DNA of 64,000 nt from Hyposmocoma kahamanoa. Its lineage: Eukaryota; Arthropoda; Insecta; Lepidoptera; Cosmopterigidae. The position numbers were made by a program, and so were the translations under genes. Under the pieces are notes generated by a model, which was not told where the DNA came from, did no database searches, and saw only the letters and a program-made list of their open reading frames with translations. Positions 1-10,454 of the stretch are shown here, in pieces; positions within the stretch are counted from its first letter, which is position 1, and every line of letters begins with the position of its first letter. Location: the NCBI RefSeq assembly GCF_003589595.1, contig NW_020655740.1:239413-303412 (forward strand). The letters run 5' to 3'.

Positions 1-110
1 GTCCTCTAGTTCGTTCCGTGGCTTAGTTGATACATCTGCCACGGTTTGCTGATAGACGTTTTTTCGAATCCAACCAGATCGAAGGATTGTTTTCTAAAGG
101 TCCGATCTTT
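1..110 (+). repeat. SINE-2 copy (tRNA-derived head), left edge of window
   Basis: The copy has a box A-like TGGCTTAGTTGATA at 19-32 and a box B-like TTCGAATCC at 62-70. It then runs into the family tail that ends in CGATCTTTG. The same arrangement recurs at 3830-3975, 9035-9170 and 40625-40755. The mutated box A and short acceptor region argue for a SINE, not a working tRNA gene. The 5' part may lie outside the window. Confidence 0.6.
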
Positions 111-199
111 GTATTATATGTACCTATGTGAAGAATATTGAATGATGTGGACAATCGTAAATCCGTTATCGAAAGTTAATGTAATGGGCAGAAGAATGA

Positions 200-1252
200 G
201 CGAGCTTTATTTTTAATTTATATTAATGACATAATAAAATCCACACTTTATCCGATGGTACTATTTGCAGATGATTGTACTATACTGTTTAAGACAAATC
301 TAAAATACTTGACAGTCTTAAAGAAGTAGTAGAGTGGCTTAATAATAACAACTTAAGTATAAACCTCAGTAAGACTAAAGTTATGAGCTTTCAACTAAAA
401 AAATCCCCCTTGAACCCATTTACTAATAATAACATTGGCGTTGACATGACCACTACTACTAAATTTCTAGGCTTGTATATAGACAGTAACATGAAATGGC
501 AATCCCAAATAGAATTTATATGTAAGAAGGTGAATCAGTTCTCATCCGCGTTATTTATGTTAAGGAAGAAAGCTAGCCTCGAGGTGGTTCTAACAGCATA
601 TCACGGTTTCATAGCTTCAAAATTGCGCTACGGAATAATTTTCTGGGGTAATGCTATAAATGTGAAGAGAGTGTTCCTAGCACAAAAGAAGTGTATTAGA
701 GCAAAGTGTGGTCTAAAACGAACAGATAGCTGCAGACCTTATTTTAAGAAACATAAATTACTAACGCTAATGTCTCTTTATGTATTTAATACCGCAGTTT
801 TCATCAGACGCAATCCAAACTTCTTTAATTGTGTTAAGAGTGCCCGTAGGAATAATAAACTTGACAGCGTAGGTGGCAGATCTGCCCTCCTATGTAATAG
901 TATTAATGCAATGAGTGCCAAGATTTATAATAAATTACCATCTGACATAAGGAACATTAAGGACATTGTAACATTTAAAAGAAATCTATTTGAATACCTT
1001 GTTAATGAAACATTTTACTCTATAAACGAATATTTCGGTAATAATTAAGTAATTTGACATTAAATAAAATTGAGTAATAATTAAGTAAATAAATAATAAT
1101 TAAGTAAAATAACCATGTTCATCATCCACTTATGTAGTTCGTATGCCTGAAGGTGCAACATAGAGGGTCGCTATAACTTATTTAATACCATGTATTTCAA
1201 TGTACTGTATCCTATGTTGACGAATAAATGCATTTGATTTGATTTGATTTAA
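200..1252 (+). mobile_element. 5'-truncated CR1/jockey-like LINE, reverse transcriptase C-terminal part
   Basis: A frame near 213-300 reads FLIYINDI and then FADDCTILF, the reverse-transcriptase catalytic box, with FADD at 264-275. A frameshift or stop separates it from a 221-codon open frame at 383-1048. That frame carries KFLGLYIDSNMKW, SKLRYGIIFWGNA and a C-terminal NKLPSDIRNIKDIVTFKR block, all typical of the thumb and C-terminal region of CR1/jockey-group LINEs. The element ends after a short 3' UTR in an ATTTG-type microsatellite at 1231-1250, the usual 3' tail of this group. It is broken and lacks the endonuclease. The clade (CR1 or jockey) is not settled. Confidence 0.85.
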
Positions 1253-1490
1253 TTTAAAATAGTAATTAGTAAGCAACACATATTTTATGGAATATATTTT
1301 TGTTATTACCATAATACGTTTAAACTTACTAAATGCAGATCTGACAAGTGACAGATAGTACAACATAAAGTTAGGCTCGATTTATTTTTCCAAGTTGCAA
1401 CACGACGCGTCGCACCTATAAAACGAGCAATGCAACATAAACTTTATCCTTTACAAAATAAGGCAACATTTCGTCAAACAAATAAATTAA

Positions 1491-1698
1491 TACTGCAATT
1501 AAATTTGTATTGATTTGATATTCAATTGTTTGTTGTGAAATTACTCCACTAGTTTGTTATAATTATTAATACAAACATAATACGAACACTCAGAACAAAT
1601 TCCTTCGGTTCGATCATTGTATTATTATTTATAACAAACTAGTGAAGTAATATCACAGACAATGATTGAATGTCAATTCAATACAAATTTAATTGTAT
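1491..1698. mobile_element. Foldback (long inverted repeat) element
   Basis: The left arm at about 1491-1574 is nearly the reverse complement of the right arm at about 1615-1698. The arms share AATTAAATTTGTATTGA and ACTAGTTTGTTATAA. The roughly 40-bp spacer contains CGAACACTCAGA followed by CCTTCGGTTCGATC, which matches the tail of SINE-2 in reverse. A diverged single arm occurs near 9800-9860. It is probably a non-autonomous foldback transposon. Confidence 0.65.
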
Positions 1699-1862
1699 TA
1701 TGTTTTGTTGTAAGTGATAGAACGGAAGTTATGGATTACCTATGATGTTAGTAATACAGTCCTGCAAGGTTGATAATATTTTACAAGTATACTGTGTGTG
1801 TGACTTTTTCATAAAAAGAAACTGACCTGAAAAGTTTGTTGAATTACATTTATTTTATTTAT

Positions 1863-2311
1863 TAACCGACTTCAAAAAAGGAGGAGGTTCTCAATTCGAC
1901 TGTATGTTCTTTTTTTTGTATGTATGTTACGCGATAACTCCGGTATTTGTGAACCGATTTTCATGATTCTTTATTTGTTGGAAAAGGGGTACTTCCATAG
2001 TGGTCCCATTTCATTTTGAAGAAAATCATACACCTCGAAGGGTGGCTGCTCACGCATGAAGATTCATTGTTATAAATAGCGCCTAACTTTAATTTAGGAG
2101 CAATTACTTTAATGGTTGATTTTGCTATTTCTCCAATTCAAGGCGTTTTTCTCTCAATATACCTTGAGTAGTGAGAACCGATTTTTATTATCTCCAGTGT
2201 CAAGTCCTGTGTAGTGGCGAACTAGAGGATATTTCAATAAAACTTAGCAAATAGACGTAATTCCACGTACTTTTGAGGTCGGTTTTTTTAGTACTCTGTA
2301 CTGAGATTATT
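1863..2311 (+). mobile_element. Repeat A, near full-length copy
   Basis: The copy starts TAACCGACTTCAAAA and ends with TTTTGAGGTCGGTT followed by AGTACTCTGTACTGAGATT. The two ends form an imperfect terminal inverted repeat (AACCGAC, then T or C, then TCAAAA). Near-identical sequence recurs at 11010-11482 and, reversed, at 30340-30755 and 62885-63292. No transposase is present, so it behaves like a non-autonomous DNA element. Its superfamily is unknown. Confidence 0.7.
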
Positions 2312-2895
2312 CATACTGTGGAATCGTTAGTAGTGGTTCCGCGGAATGATACAAACATTGCTATTCACAGTTTATTCGTTCACGGGAACAACACAGAGAT
2401 TACACAAGCACAGAAGGAAGATAAGAGTTTAAAGCAGAAGGAACATATAGGAAATATCAAACACAAATTACATCGGTTAGCAATAGCTCGCAAAAATAAT
2501 AACAATAGCGGGGTAGCCGAGATTACTGAGCATACGACACGCATTCCACTCGAAAGCAAAGAAGCGACTCGTCCACGTCACGCCACTGCCGCACTCGGCT
2601 CCCTTGCTATTGTTCGCGGCGACCGGTCCATCATGCTGCCAGCCGCTGGACGCGCACAAATATCTAATAACAAAACACAATGCGCTTGTTCGTCTGTATA
2701 CTATATCTATTACGCATATTTTATACTTTACTTTACAAATTTAAAGTACCGTTATATATATTATATTTATAATTATGGATTATATGAAGCTATATAAATT
2801 ATTTATCTTACACATTAAACACCAATATACAAATGGTATGTATATAAATATAAACAGTAAGTATAAATATGCACTTATATAATTAACGATAATAT
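2312..2895. other. Unassigned, contains a 120-codon frame without homology that I recognise
   Basis: A plus-strand frame stays open from inside repeat A to about 2797. Its middle part is Asn/Lys-rich and then becomes GC-richer at 2500-2660, with no domain I recognise. The GC-rich block resembles dispersed repeat sequence, not an exon, because there is no clear splice site or start. From about 2690 on it is AT-rich. Confidence 0.3.
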
Positions 2896-2897
2896 TA

Positions 2898-3785
2898 GGG
2901 GTTAAAGTATGAAATTGCCGTTTCGCACTGAAAAATTAAAACAATTTTTTTTAAGATTAAATATATTTGTTTAATCAAAGTTTTTTCCCTTGTTGTCTAT
3001 ACATTTCTGCCATGTAATCGTAAGGTCATTTAAACTTTTGCGATAGAAGTCTGGAGACCTGGACTCCACAGCTGTGTGAAGGGATTTTTGTACTGCTTCC
3101 TGGGAATTTTATTTCCATACAAAAAAAAATGAAATTGCGGGAAATAATGGTAGTCGGTCGGGGCGAGGTCCGACGAATATGTAGGATGATGGATAATTTA
3201 TATCTGCAGGTCTTGTAGTAGTAAAACTGTTTCTCAAGCAGTGTGAGGTGTTGCGTTATCATAGAGCAATAACGGTGAAGCTGTTTTGCTGCGAGTTCCG
3301 TCGTCTTTATTCAAACGCCATATGTCATATTGTGGGTATGCTAACATTAAACCATGACGTTTCGTGGTAGTTTGATACGGATCGGCTTCCATCATTACCT
3401 TCAATTCAACGTTATTTACATTTGTGACTGGTCTTCCTCGTGGTTCTTTCTTCAAGTCGTAATTTGCCGTATTGCCGGCGTTTGCCGCATTTGCGTATGC
3501 CGTATCCTCTCCAAATACAGCATTGACAGTTTCTGCTACGTTAACTCCATGTGGAAATTCGTATTCGAAAATTAGGTACTCAGATTTTCGCTGTATCTGT
3601 CTTCACGTTAAAAGCTGAATGTAAAAACAATTGAAAGTCGAACAATCAAATATCATGTTTTTTAAGTTAAGCATGTTTTACTTTTCGTGTGAAAAACGTT
3701 TCACTCTGAAATCGGACACCATACAGGTTTAATTTTAATTTAAAGTGGCCAGTAAAATAAATCGGCAATTTCATATTTAAACCCC
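2898..3785 (-). mobile_element. Mariner deletion derivative with intact TIRs and TA duplication
   Basis: The ends GGGGTTAAAGTATGAAATTG (left) and CAATTTCATATTTAAACCCC (right) are inverted repeats flanked by TA on both sides. Minus-strand fragments read RGRPVTNVNNVELKVMMEA, a second helix-turn-helix region of mariner transposase. Further on come LLYDNATPHTA (catalytic Asp box) and a degenerate C-terminus. At 888 bp it is shorter than the usual 1.3 kb, and the segment between the helix-turn-helix and the second Asp box is missing. It cannot encode transposase but retains both ends. It is probably a cecropia/mauritiana-type mariner; the subfamily is inferred from the TIR only. Confidence 0.85.
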
Positions 3786-3829
3786 TATTATAATTCTATT
3801 TAACTAAATTAATGTAGTCACCCTACATC

Positions 3830-3975
3830 AAAGATCGAACACTCAGAAAAGTTCCTTCGATCCGGCCGGATACGAACCACTACGCGTGTCAGACGCTATA
3901 CCAACTAAGCCACGGAACGAACCAGCGGACCTCTCGAATTTTTCTATGTGCTTGCGTCGTATCTTTGTATTTGGT
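3830..3975 (-). repeat. SINE-2 copy
   Basis: Read on the minus strand it has GTGGCTTAGTTGGTATAGCG (box A), a degenerate box B (GGTTCGTATCC) and the tail ending GTTCGATCTTTG. Upstream sequence matches the copy at 9035. It is the best-preserved box A in the family here. Confidence 0.7.
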
Positions 3976-4085
3976 TTTTCAACAATTTTTTTTACATTTA
4001 TATGCCAAGTTTTGTAGAAATCGCTTAACGGAAAGTGGGTGAAATCCAATAAACAGTCAACAAAAATTCATCCTCTAACCTTGCA
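3976..4085 (-). repeat. Repeat A-like divergent fragment
   Basis: On the minus strand it resembles the inner part of the divergent A copies at 43110-43360 (AACTTTCC, AACCGATTTC, ACTTGGCA). It is only a fragment. Confidence 0.4.
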
Positions 4086-4489
4086 TTGGATTTTGGGAGG
4101 GAAGTATTAATAACAATATACAAAAACAATAATAAAGCGCCAAAGAAGCACACCATTTCCCTTAAAATAGAATTCCATGTAGGTACGAGTAGTATGAGTA
4201 CCAAAGCAACGGGATTCACTGTGGAGCGTTATCCGGAACACCAGACCGCCCTCATTATCATAACTTATAGCGAAATTAAGTTATTAACATTGTCCAGGAT
4301 CAGCGGAACATGATCTACAAACTCCTATATAATAGCTATAATAGCTATAAGCGGTTTTTTTATATCTTATTTAGTTTCCATTGTTATGCAAATTCAGCGT
4401 TATTGAAATTTTTCAAAGATAATGTTATACTTTTTATAAAGAAGAAATAAACTAACTTCAAAAGTTTGTCAAAATACATCTATTTTTTT

Positions 4490-4648
4490 AAAACATCAAG
4501 TGACGGCACAAACAAGTCGTGCTCCTGACGGTAAGCTACACGCCTGGCCATGACAGTTGTAATACCCACTCAGCTCTTTAAATCGCAAAGATCTGGGCTG
4601 TACTACCACTGCGCCCGTCGTCCTGAGACATTTCACCAGCACCCTTAA
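4490..4648 (-). repeat. Repeat C fragment
   Basis: It contains the family landmarks reversed: AAGTGACGGCACAAACAAGT, AGCTCTTTAAATCGCAAAGA and GCGCCCGTCGTCCTGAGAC. The later half of the unit is missing. Confidence 0.7.
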
Positions 4649-4649
4649 G

Positions 4650-5392
4650 GCCCATTTAGACGGAGAGAGTTTCTCGTCTCGAAGATACGATTATCGAAAG
4701 GATATAAAAAACTTTCCTCATCTAGATATTCACGATTATCGACCGTCCACGTGAGAGATAATCGCTTCGCCTTTGAATATTGAACGTTTCTGTGTAAACA
4801 GAATTTGCAGCAAAAATCGTATTTCGAGTTTTTGTGCCAGCCAGTCGCTACCATAAGTGCAGTGCGCGAGGGTGTTTTGATTATCACTGCTTTTCTAAGA
4901 CAAGAATTAATGAAATGAGAACGAAAAAAAATTTTGGGTTTAAGACATGTTACAAAATTTAAAAAAAAGTATAAAAAGATATATATTTCTATACAGTGCA
5001 ATGAATTTAATATTGTCAGTCATTTTGGTATATCTATAGTCAATACCGCAGTAATCACTGAACTCGAATGGCAATTCTCGCACTCAAGACGGGTCGAACC
5101 TTTTTTGTACGATTATCGTACGAACTTGAAATAATCTCACACGAGATCGAGTTTAGACAAGTCGAAAACTCGTAAGCAATAATCTCCTTACTACATATTT
5201 CTCTGTGTAAACAGTCGAGGAGGCGAATAAGTTTCTTGCGAATCTCGTATGACACAATCGTAGACGAGATTTTAGTTCTTGCCTGAATGTAAACATTATG
5301 ATACGATAATCTTATGGCGATTATTGCTTACGATAATCGCGTACGATTTTTCGTCACGAAGCGTGAGATGAACTCTCTCCATTCAACTCAGT
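4650..5392. mobile_element. TIR element with GAGAGAGTT ends, rich in CGATTATCG words
   Basis: It starts GGAGAGAGTTTCTCGTCTCG and ends GAGATGAACTCTCTCC, an inverted-repeat pair. The interior is full of short GATTATCG and CGATAATC words that fold on each other. It codes for nothing recognisable. The size and structure suggest a MITE, but the flanking duplication is unclear. Confidence 0.55.
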
Positions 5393-5399
5393 TCATATG

Positions 5400-5942
5400 T
5401 CATTAATTTAATTTAATATTTGTATTATCTTAGCTTTTATTTATTTTTTATTTTTATTTTGTTTTCATTTTATTTTACGGGGTAAAACTATTTGCCACGC
5501 TAACACATCAGTCACTCTTCCAATCTTATCACTATACTCTCGTTATCGCACTCACATATACATCCACATGCTTACATACACTATATATTTATATATACAC
5601 ATTTACACACATATAATTACATACACACACTCACACACCCAAATTTACAAATACACAATTCCTTTACTAACCAAACTAACACTGCATAAACAGTTTTTTT
5701 TTTAATTCTTTTATGTTCCATTGTAAAACCTTAATATATAGATAAGTTAGTTACTACAATTGTCAATGTACTGGTACATATTTCAAAATAACAAGTATCT
5801 TCCAAGGGGTGGAGTCCTGGAGACCTGAAATACAGATCATACGTCTAGTTTAGGCACCAGTCTCCCACAGTATAATTTATTGTTTTATGTATTTTATTTT
5901 GGATATTATGCCAATGTATTTTGTATATTGTGGTGAGAAATA
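5400..5942. other. AT/AC-rich stretch, possibly a LINE 3' UTR
   Basis: It is low-complexity and AC-rich (ACACAC and TACATAC runs, 5520-5640). It is followed by a GGAGACCTGAAATACAGATC block and GTGGTGAGAAATAAAC just before an ATT array. That end looks like a LINE 3' UTR with a polyadenylation-like signal, but no coding part was found. Confidence 0.3.
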
Positions 5943-5970
5943 AACTTATTATTATTATTATTATTATTAT
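5943..5970. repeat. (ATT)n microsatellite, left of R4/Dong-like insertion
   Basis: It has about nine ATT units. A matching ATT array flanks the LINE fragment on its other side at 6352-6381. Confidence 0.85.
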
Positions 5971-6340
5971 TTCTTGTACTCGACTGGTGGTCGGATATTT
6001 GGAACCAGGTACGGGCCTAAGCCAAGTATTCTGGTGCGGTTGTGGTATTGTGAGGGGATGTGAGTGAGTGGTGATTTTTTGTGGAGTTTGTTAAATTAGG
6101 TGTATTTAAGAAACGGCGGACTATCGAGCATGTGTCTAGTACAATTGACTTTTGTAGAGATATGTAGGTTTTAGGGTGCAGATCTATCATTTTTAAGGCG
6201 GTATGAAGGGTTTTCGGTATGACACCAGTTGACGAAATTATAATGGGGACTATCTTGATGGTTTCTTGATGCCACATCTGTTTGATTTCGTCTGCTAAAG
6301 GTATGTATTTTTGTATTTTTTCAGTGTGTTTCTATTATTC
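5968..6340 (-). mobile_element. R4/Dong-like LINE, C-terminal fragment inserted in (TAA)n
   Basis: Minus-strand frames read KIQKYIPLADEIKQMW, then TIKIVPIIISSTGVIPKTL, then after one frameshift GPYLVPNIRPPVEYKK and a stop. This is the C-terminal region of a non-LTR retrotransposon polyprotein of the R4/Dong type. The stop codon is the first TAA of the TAA array itself. ATT arrays lie on both sides. Dong of Bombyx is known to insert into TAA repeats, so structure and target agree. Only about 110 codons remain, so this is a 5'-truncated dead copy. Family assignment rests on remembered motifs. Confidence 0.65.
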
Positions 6341-6351
6341 TATTATTTCTA

Positions 6352-6381
6352 TTGTTATTATTATTATTATTATTATTATTG
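6352..6381. repeat. (ATT)n microsatellite, right of R4/Dong-like insertion
   Basis: It has about nine ATT units with interruptions to its left. Confidence 0.85.
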
Positions 6382-6384
6382 TTT

Positions 6385-6475
6385 GAATGGGCCTTTACCC
6401 TTCAAAACCGGAACACTGTAATGCTCTGCTTGGCGGCAGAAATAGATAAGAAGGTGGTTGAAATCCAATGACCCT
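6385..6475 (-). repeat. Repeat C fragment
   Basis: Reversed family landmarks CCTTCAAAACCGGAACACTG and TGCTTGGCGGCAGAAATAG are present. Confidence 0.65.
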
Positions 6476-6690
6476 GATTTATCCCCTAATTTGCTATCCT
6501 TGGAGGTGAAATATTCCTTCAAATTTAAATAGGACTAATACTGAGGTACCCTCTGTATAATAAAAAAGAATGATCAAAATCGGTTTACAAATTAAGTAAT
6601 ACCGTAACATGCGTAAATCAAGTAATGCATTATTATTATTATACACACAAAAAATACATTGAGAACCTCCTTTTTTGAAGTGAGTCAAAA
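6476..6690 (-). repeat. Repeat A-like divergent copy
   Basis: It contains GTACCCTCTGTATAATAAAA, AAAATCGGTTTACAAATTAA and GAACCTCCTTTTTTGAAGTG, corresponding to the first half of repeat A in reverse. Confidence 0.6.
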
Positions 6691-6859
6691 TAGAAACCTT
6701 AGGTTCCCATATCTCGAAAGTTACCAAAAAGCAAATGCGCTGTTTATGACAAGGAGGGTAGAAGACTAGAATAATTTAGAATACAGATTTTTCTCGAATT
6801 ATTTTAAGCAGTAGACGATGGGAATAACGTACTGAATAGTTCACTTCGATTCTTTTTAG

Positions 6860-7250
6860 TGCCTAGTGACGGAAAGCACAAGTGTGCGCCTGGTGGTAAG
6901 TTACACGTCTATCCATAAAGACTCATTCAGAGCGCAGGTGCGGGCGCGGCTACGAGCTTGTATGCCCACACGTCGAAATCGCACACAGACGCCAGATCAA
7001 GCACTACTTGCGTTGCTATACGTTTGATTTACACGCACCGGCGCCCGCAAAGATCTGGAGGGCACTGCCTCTGCACCCGTCACCCTCAGACAAAGTCGAC
7101 AACTCCCATGTGCTTGTAGTTTGACCAACGTCCTTAGCCTTCAAAACCCGAGGGCAGTTATGCTCACAATACTGTTTGGCGGCAGAAATTAATACGGTGG
7201 CAGTACTTCCCTGAAAGTACTTTTTCACAAGAAGCTCTATTCCTTCTAAA
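6860..7250 (-). repeat. Repeat C copy interrupted by a small CpG-rich insertion
   Basis: Outer parts match repeat C reversed (CTAGTGACGGAAAGCACAAG, then GGCGGCAGAAATTAATACGG and CAGTACTTCCCTGAAAGT). Between CATTCAGAGC and GCAAAGATCTGG, where other copies have about 10 bp, lies a block of roughly 115 bp at 6931-7049. It begins GCAGGTGCGGGCGCGG and ends GCACCGGCGCCCGC, which are inverted relative to each other. Confidence 0.65.
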
Positions 7251-7299
7251 TTGTTTAGGAAGGGGAAACCGGGGCTGGTAGTTCCCGGGGTAAGTTGTT

Positions 7300-7938
7300 C
7301 TCACAGCTGTAACTTTGCAAGGAAAATATGTGAAGCGCGTCGTTAAAGCGTCAGGTGATGCGTCTTGTCGGCAGCCATTTCAGTTACTCCGGCGACGACG
7401 TGTGGCTATGTATCCAACACGGTTCCTACAGGGTCACCTAGGTTTCGAGTCGTTGGAGTTACGCAGAAATTTGTCCTTACTCACCTTCGTATTAAATGTT
7501 ATAAGGAATAATATAAACAGTATGTACCTTGTGGAAATGACCCTTAAATTCAATGTACCTAGAGACTACTGTACCAGGCGACGAGGTGTGCCCTTGTTAG
7601 CAACTGTGCCTACACGCACTGAACAATACCGACACTCTCCCCTTCCCCGAGCGGCTTCTCTCCTCAACTCCGTGCTCGCAGCAACGCCGCAATATGATCT
7701 ATTTGTGACAGGGATAGCGAGACTGTTGAATGAATGGAAAAGAGTGCTAGAGAGAAGACAGGATGGATTTTAGTTTATTAGTTAGTTATTTAATTTAAGT
7801 TTAAATTTTTTTAGTTTTAATTTTTGTTAATTTTTCTTTGTTTTATCTTTATATTTATTTTGTTAAAATTAAATTGGCGTAACGCTATGGTCAATGAATA
7901 CCGTCAGGTTACACCATTTATAAATAAATAAATAAATG
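7300..7938 (+). mobile_element. LINE C-terminal fragment with TAAA tail
   Basis: A 152-codon open frame at 7315-7773 reads RRNLSLLTFVLNVIRNNINS, then FNVPRDYC, then HSPLPRAASLLNSVL, the pattern of the C-terminal domain of jockey/R1-type LINEs. It is followed by an AT-rich 3' UTR and TAAATAAATAAATAAATG at about 7921. The frame is uninterrupted, so this copy is comparatively young. The LINE clade is not certain. Confidence 0.75.
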
Positions 7939-7939
7939 C

Positions 7940-9030
7940 GCGTGGAGCTGTCAAAATATGACGTAAGTAAATTTTTTCTTGTTTAAATTTTTTAGTCTGT
8001 CTCTGTTTATTATGCTCTGCCGATTCATGCGTAACTTTTCTAAATTGTAGTGACATTAATAAGGAATCTTATTGTTTGAGTATTTTTTTGATTGATTCTT
8101 TTACTTTGCCGGTATGTCAGTCTTCGTATGAAAACGTAATTTGGGGCTATAAGTTCCTCCCTCGAGGGGCTGGCTGTTCCTAGGAACAACTTCCCCAATT
8201 GACCTGCAATCGTACTTAAAATTTTTATGACCATTTTTCTTTATTTTAAGAATGCCAAACTACAAACGGGCTCATGTCAAATATTTATACAAGATGACAG
8301 AGTCACTTATGCGTGTCTCAACTGTGATTCGGATGAAGAAATGAACTATGAATAATATTGCTAAACATTACATACGTACAATTATAAAATATGTGGTTTT
8401 ATTTAAGAAAATCTTTGTTATTCTGTCATAATCTAGGCGGAACAACGCGCCCCAAAACGGGGCTGAATGCTCCGCTCAGAATTTGTCAAAAATTTGCGTC
8501 TGTTAAAAAGACTATTGAGATATTAGTAGAAGTGACTATACTATTATAAAAACCGATAAACATTTATTCAACATTTCCACATGTTGAAAATCAAATCCTT
8601 CCTTTTCAGTATAAAACTGCAAGTTATTTGAAAATCGGAACGTTCAGCCGTGCTCTCCTCTACAAAAAGTTCTAACATTTAGCATATTTATGACTTTAAA
8701 ATATTTAATTTCACCGTTATATACGCACTAACAGAAAACGTGATTGATTATCATGAGGCTGTGCACATACCATGGCAATGTTTACACGTAACTGCTACAT
8801 ATAATGTTTGTGCATATTGCATGTTTAAACGCTAGGGCGATGCACGTGATCTTTGGTTTTTTCACTGTATTCAGTTGATTGATTTTCTATTCGTTGAGGA
8901 GAAGAGCTAATAACTTTGTAGATATTTTTGCCGTTCCTCTCACATATTTTATATCTCGAAAACACGTCATCAACTTAGACTACGTCAGTTTTCTCACAGA
9001 CTACGGCAAAAAGTCGATAAAAAAACAAAA
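7940..9030. other. Unassigned AT-rich DNA
   Basis: No coding frame, repeat family or splice-like signal stood out. Short open frames here lack codon structure. Confidence 0.3.
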
Positions 9031-9034
9031 CACA

Positions 9035-9172
9035 GATCTGCAACAAGCACGTGGAAAAAATCGTGAGATCCGCTGGTTCGTTCCGTGGCATAGCGTCTAG
9101 CACGGTTTGCTGGAAGACGTTGGTTCGAATCCAGACGAAACGATGGATATTTTCTAAGCGTTCGATCTTTCA
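9035..9172 (+). repeat. SINE-2 copy, best 5' end
   Basis: It starts CTGCAACAAGCACGTGGAAA, followed by TTCGTTCCGTGGCATAGCGT, box B GGTTCGAATCC at about 9121-9131 and the tail CGTTCGATCTTTC. The leader CTGCAACAAGCAC also occurs alone at 16936-16966, so the family starts upstream of the tRNA-like body. Confidence 0.7.
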
Positions 9173-9175
9173 GCC

Positions 9176-9321
9176 AAAAGATGACCACTGCTGAACATAG
9201 GTCTCCCCCAAAGAATGCCACAACCATCTGTCCTGAGCCGCTTGCATCCAGCGGATTACCGCAGCCTTCGCCAGATCATCAGTCCACCATATTGGTGGTC
9301 TGCCCACGCCGCGTCTACTTT
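9176..9321 (-). mobile_element. LINE polyprotein C-terminus (RTE/Proto2-like)
   Basis: The minus strand reads RGVGRPPIWWTDDLAKAA, then IRWMQAAQDR, then LGETYVQQWSSFG and a stop, with no interruption over about 48 codons. This GRPxxxWxDD and YxQQW pattern is the last block of many insect LINE ORF2 proteins. Relatives of it are at 28738-28800, 55437-55612 and 62346-62530. Confidence 0.75.
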
Positions 9322-9329
9322 GCCACTTA

Positions 9330-10440
9330 AGTGAAAGGGTTGTAACCCTAACTAGCCGTGAACAGATTCACGGCAATGAAATAGGAAACTTCCGGTCCAC
9401 AAAATTTATTAAAGAAGTAAAGTTTAAAGAAAGGCTGTAACAATATAAAGGTAAATATAAAAAAACATGTATAACAGTATAAAACACTCCCTACACTTTA
9501 TTATTAAGGCACTTACCCCTAAATGGGCCGAGAAATTGAATTACAGAAATAGATACATGAAGGGTGTAGACTTATAAATTATTACACATGATTAGCTTAT
9601 TAACAGCTCTGACTGTTGTGGCGGTCGAGCTGGGAGTGACCGTGGTACGAAAACAAAATGAGAAAGTGAAGGAAGATGGAACAATTCAAATTTAAAATTT
9701 AAATACAAGTAAAATAAAAAAAATGATAAGATACAAGAGGAGAGAGGCGATACAAAGAGGTGAAATGACGGTGTAAGGAGGTCACACCGTCACATAAGTA
9801 TTTGTATCAGTAATTTTAACAAACTTGTGAAGTAATTTCACGAACAATTCATACGGAATTTCGCAAAAATGTTGTGTAAAACAACGTGATGGGTAACTGC
9901 TGAGGTTTCCTATACAATTTTCAACGGCGCTTACAAAAGTGTTTTCAACTACTTGTTACAGAAAGGAAAACCAAGTTATTTCTATAACATTCTCTGAATG
10001 GATCACGTTTCACATTTTTCTCAATTGCTACAGAGTTTTCCATCCTAAGGAGTTTGTAGGACATCGTCGGTAGAAACCTTAAAATGAAATTTAAAATTGT
10101 TTTCCTTTGTACGTTTGTTTCTTTATTACATTTTGAAATAATGAACAGAACAGAACATCATGGTCTTATTATATATATTATTCGCTGCTCATACTGCTAT
10201 ATAAACCTATTTCAAGATACTTTTTTCTAACTCACACTCTCATAACCCCGTATTAAGGAAACCCTGTATGCCATAGACACACGAAGACAACCACAAATTA
10301 GTGAGTGTAATTTTTCAAAAAAAAATGGTGAAAGTCATAGTAGTCAAACATAATATTCAATAAATGTTTTTTTTATATTATGTAAAACTACAAAACTTCT
10401 AGACTCTCTCTCAGTTTATTATCTCAATTTAAAAACAGCC
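9330..10440. other. Mostly unassigned; one foldback arm
   Basis: A segment at 9800-9860 (TTTTAACAAACTTGTGAAGT) matches one arm of the foldback element at 1491-1698. Nothing else is recognisable. Confidence 0.35.
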
Positions 10441-10454
10441 TATAATAACAATTA

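Noticed and set aside
2273..2797. 174-codon plus-strand frame as a gene
   Set aside because: It starts inside repeat A and has no recognisable protein features; the open part follows a dispersed GC-rich repeat.
3354..3575. Plus-strand 73-codon ORF
   Set aside because: It is antisense to the mariner transposase fragment.
7016..7228. Minus-strand 70-codon ORF
   Set aside because: It lies entirely in repeat C and its insertion; not a protein.
9070..9140. Functional tRNA gene
   Set aside because: It is the head of a SINE-2 copy with the family leader and tail on both sides.
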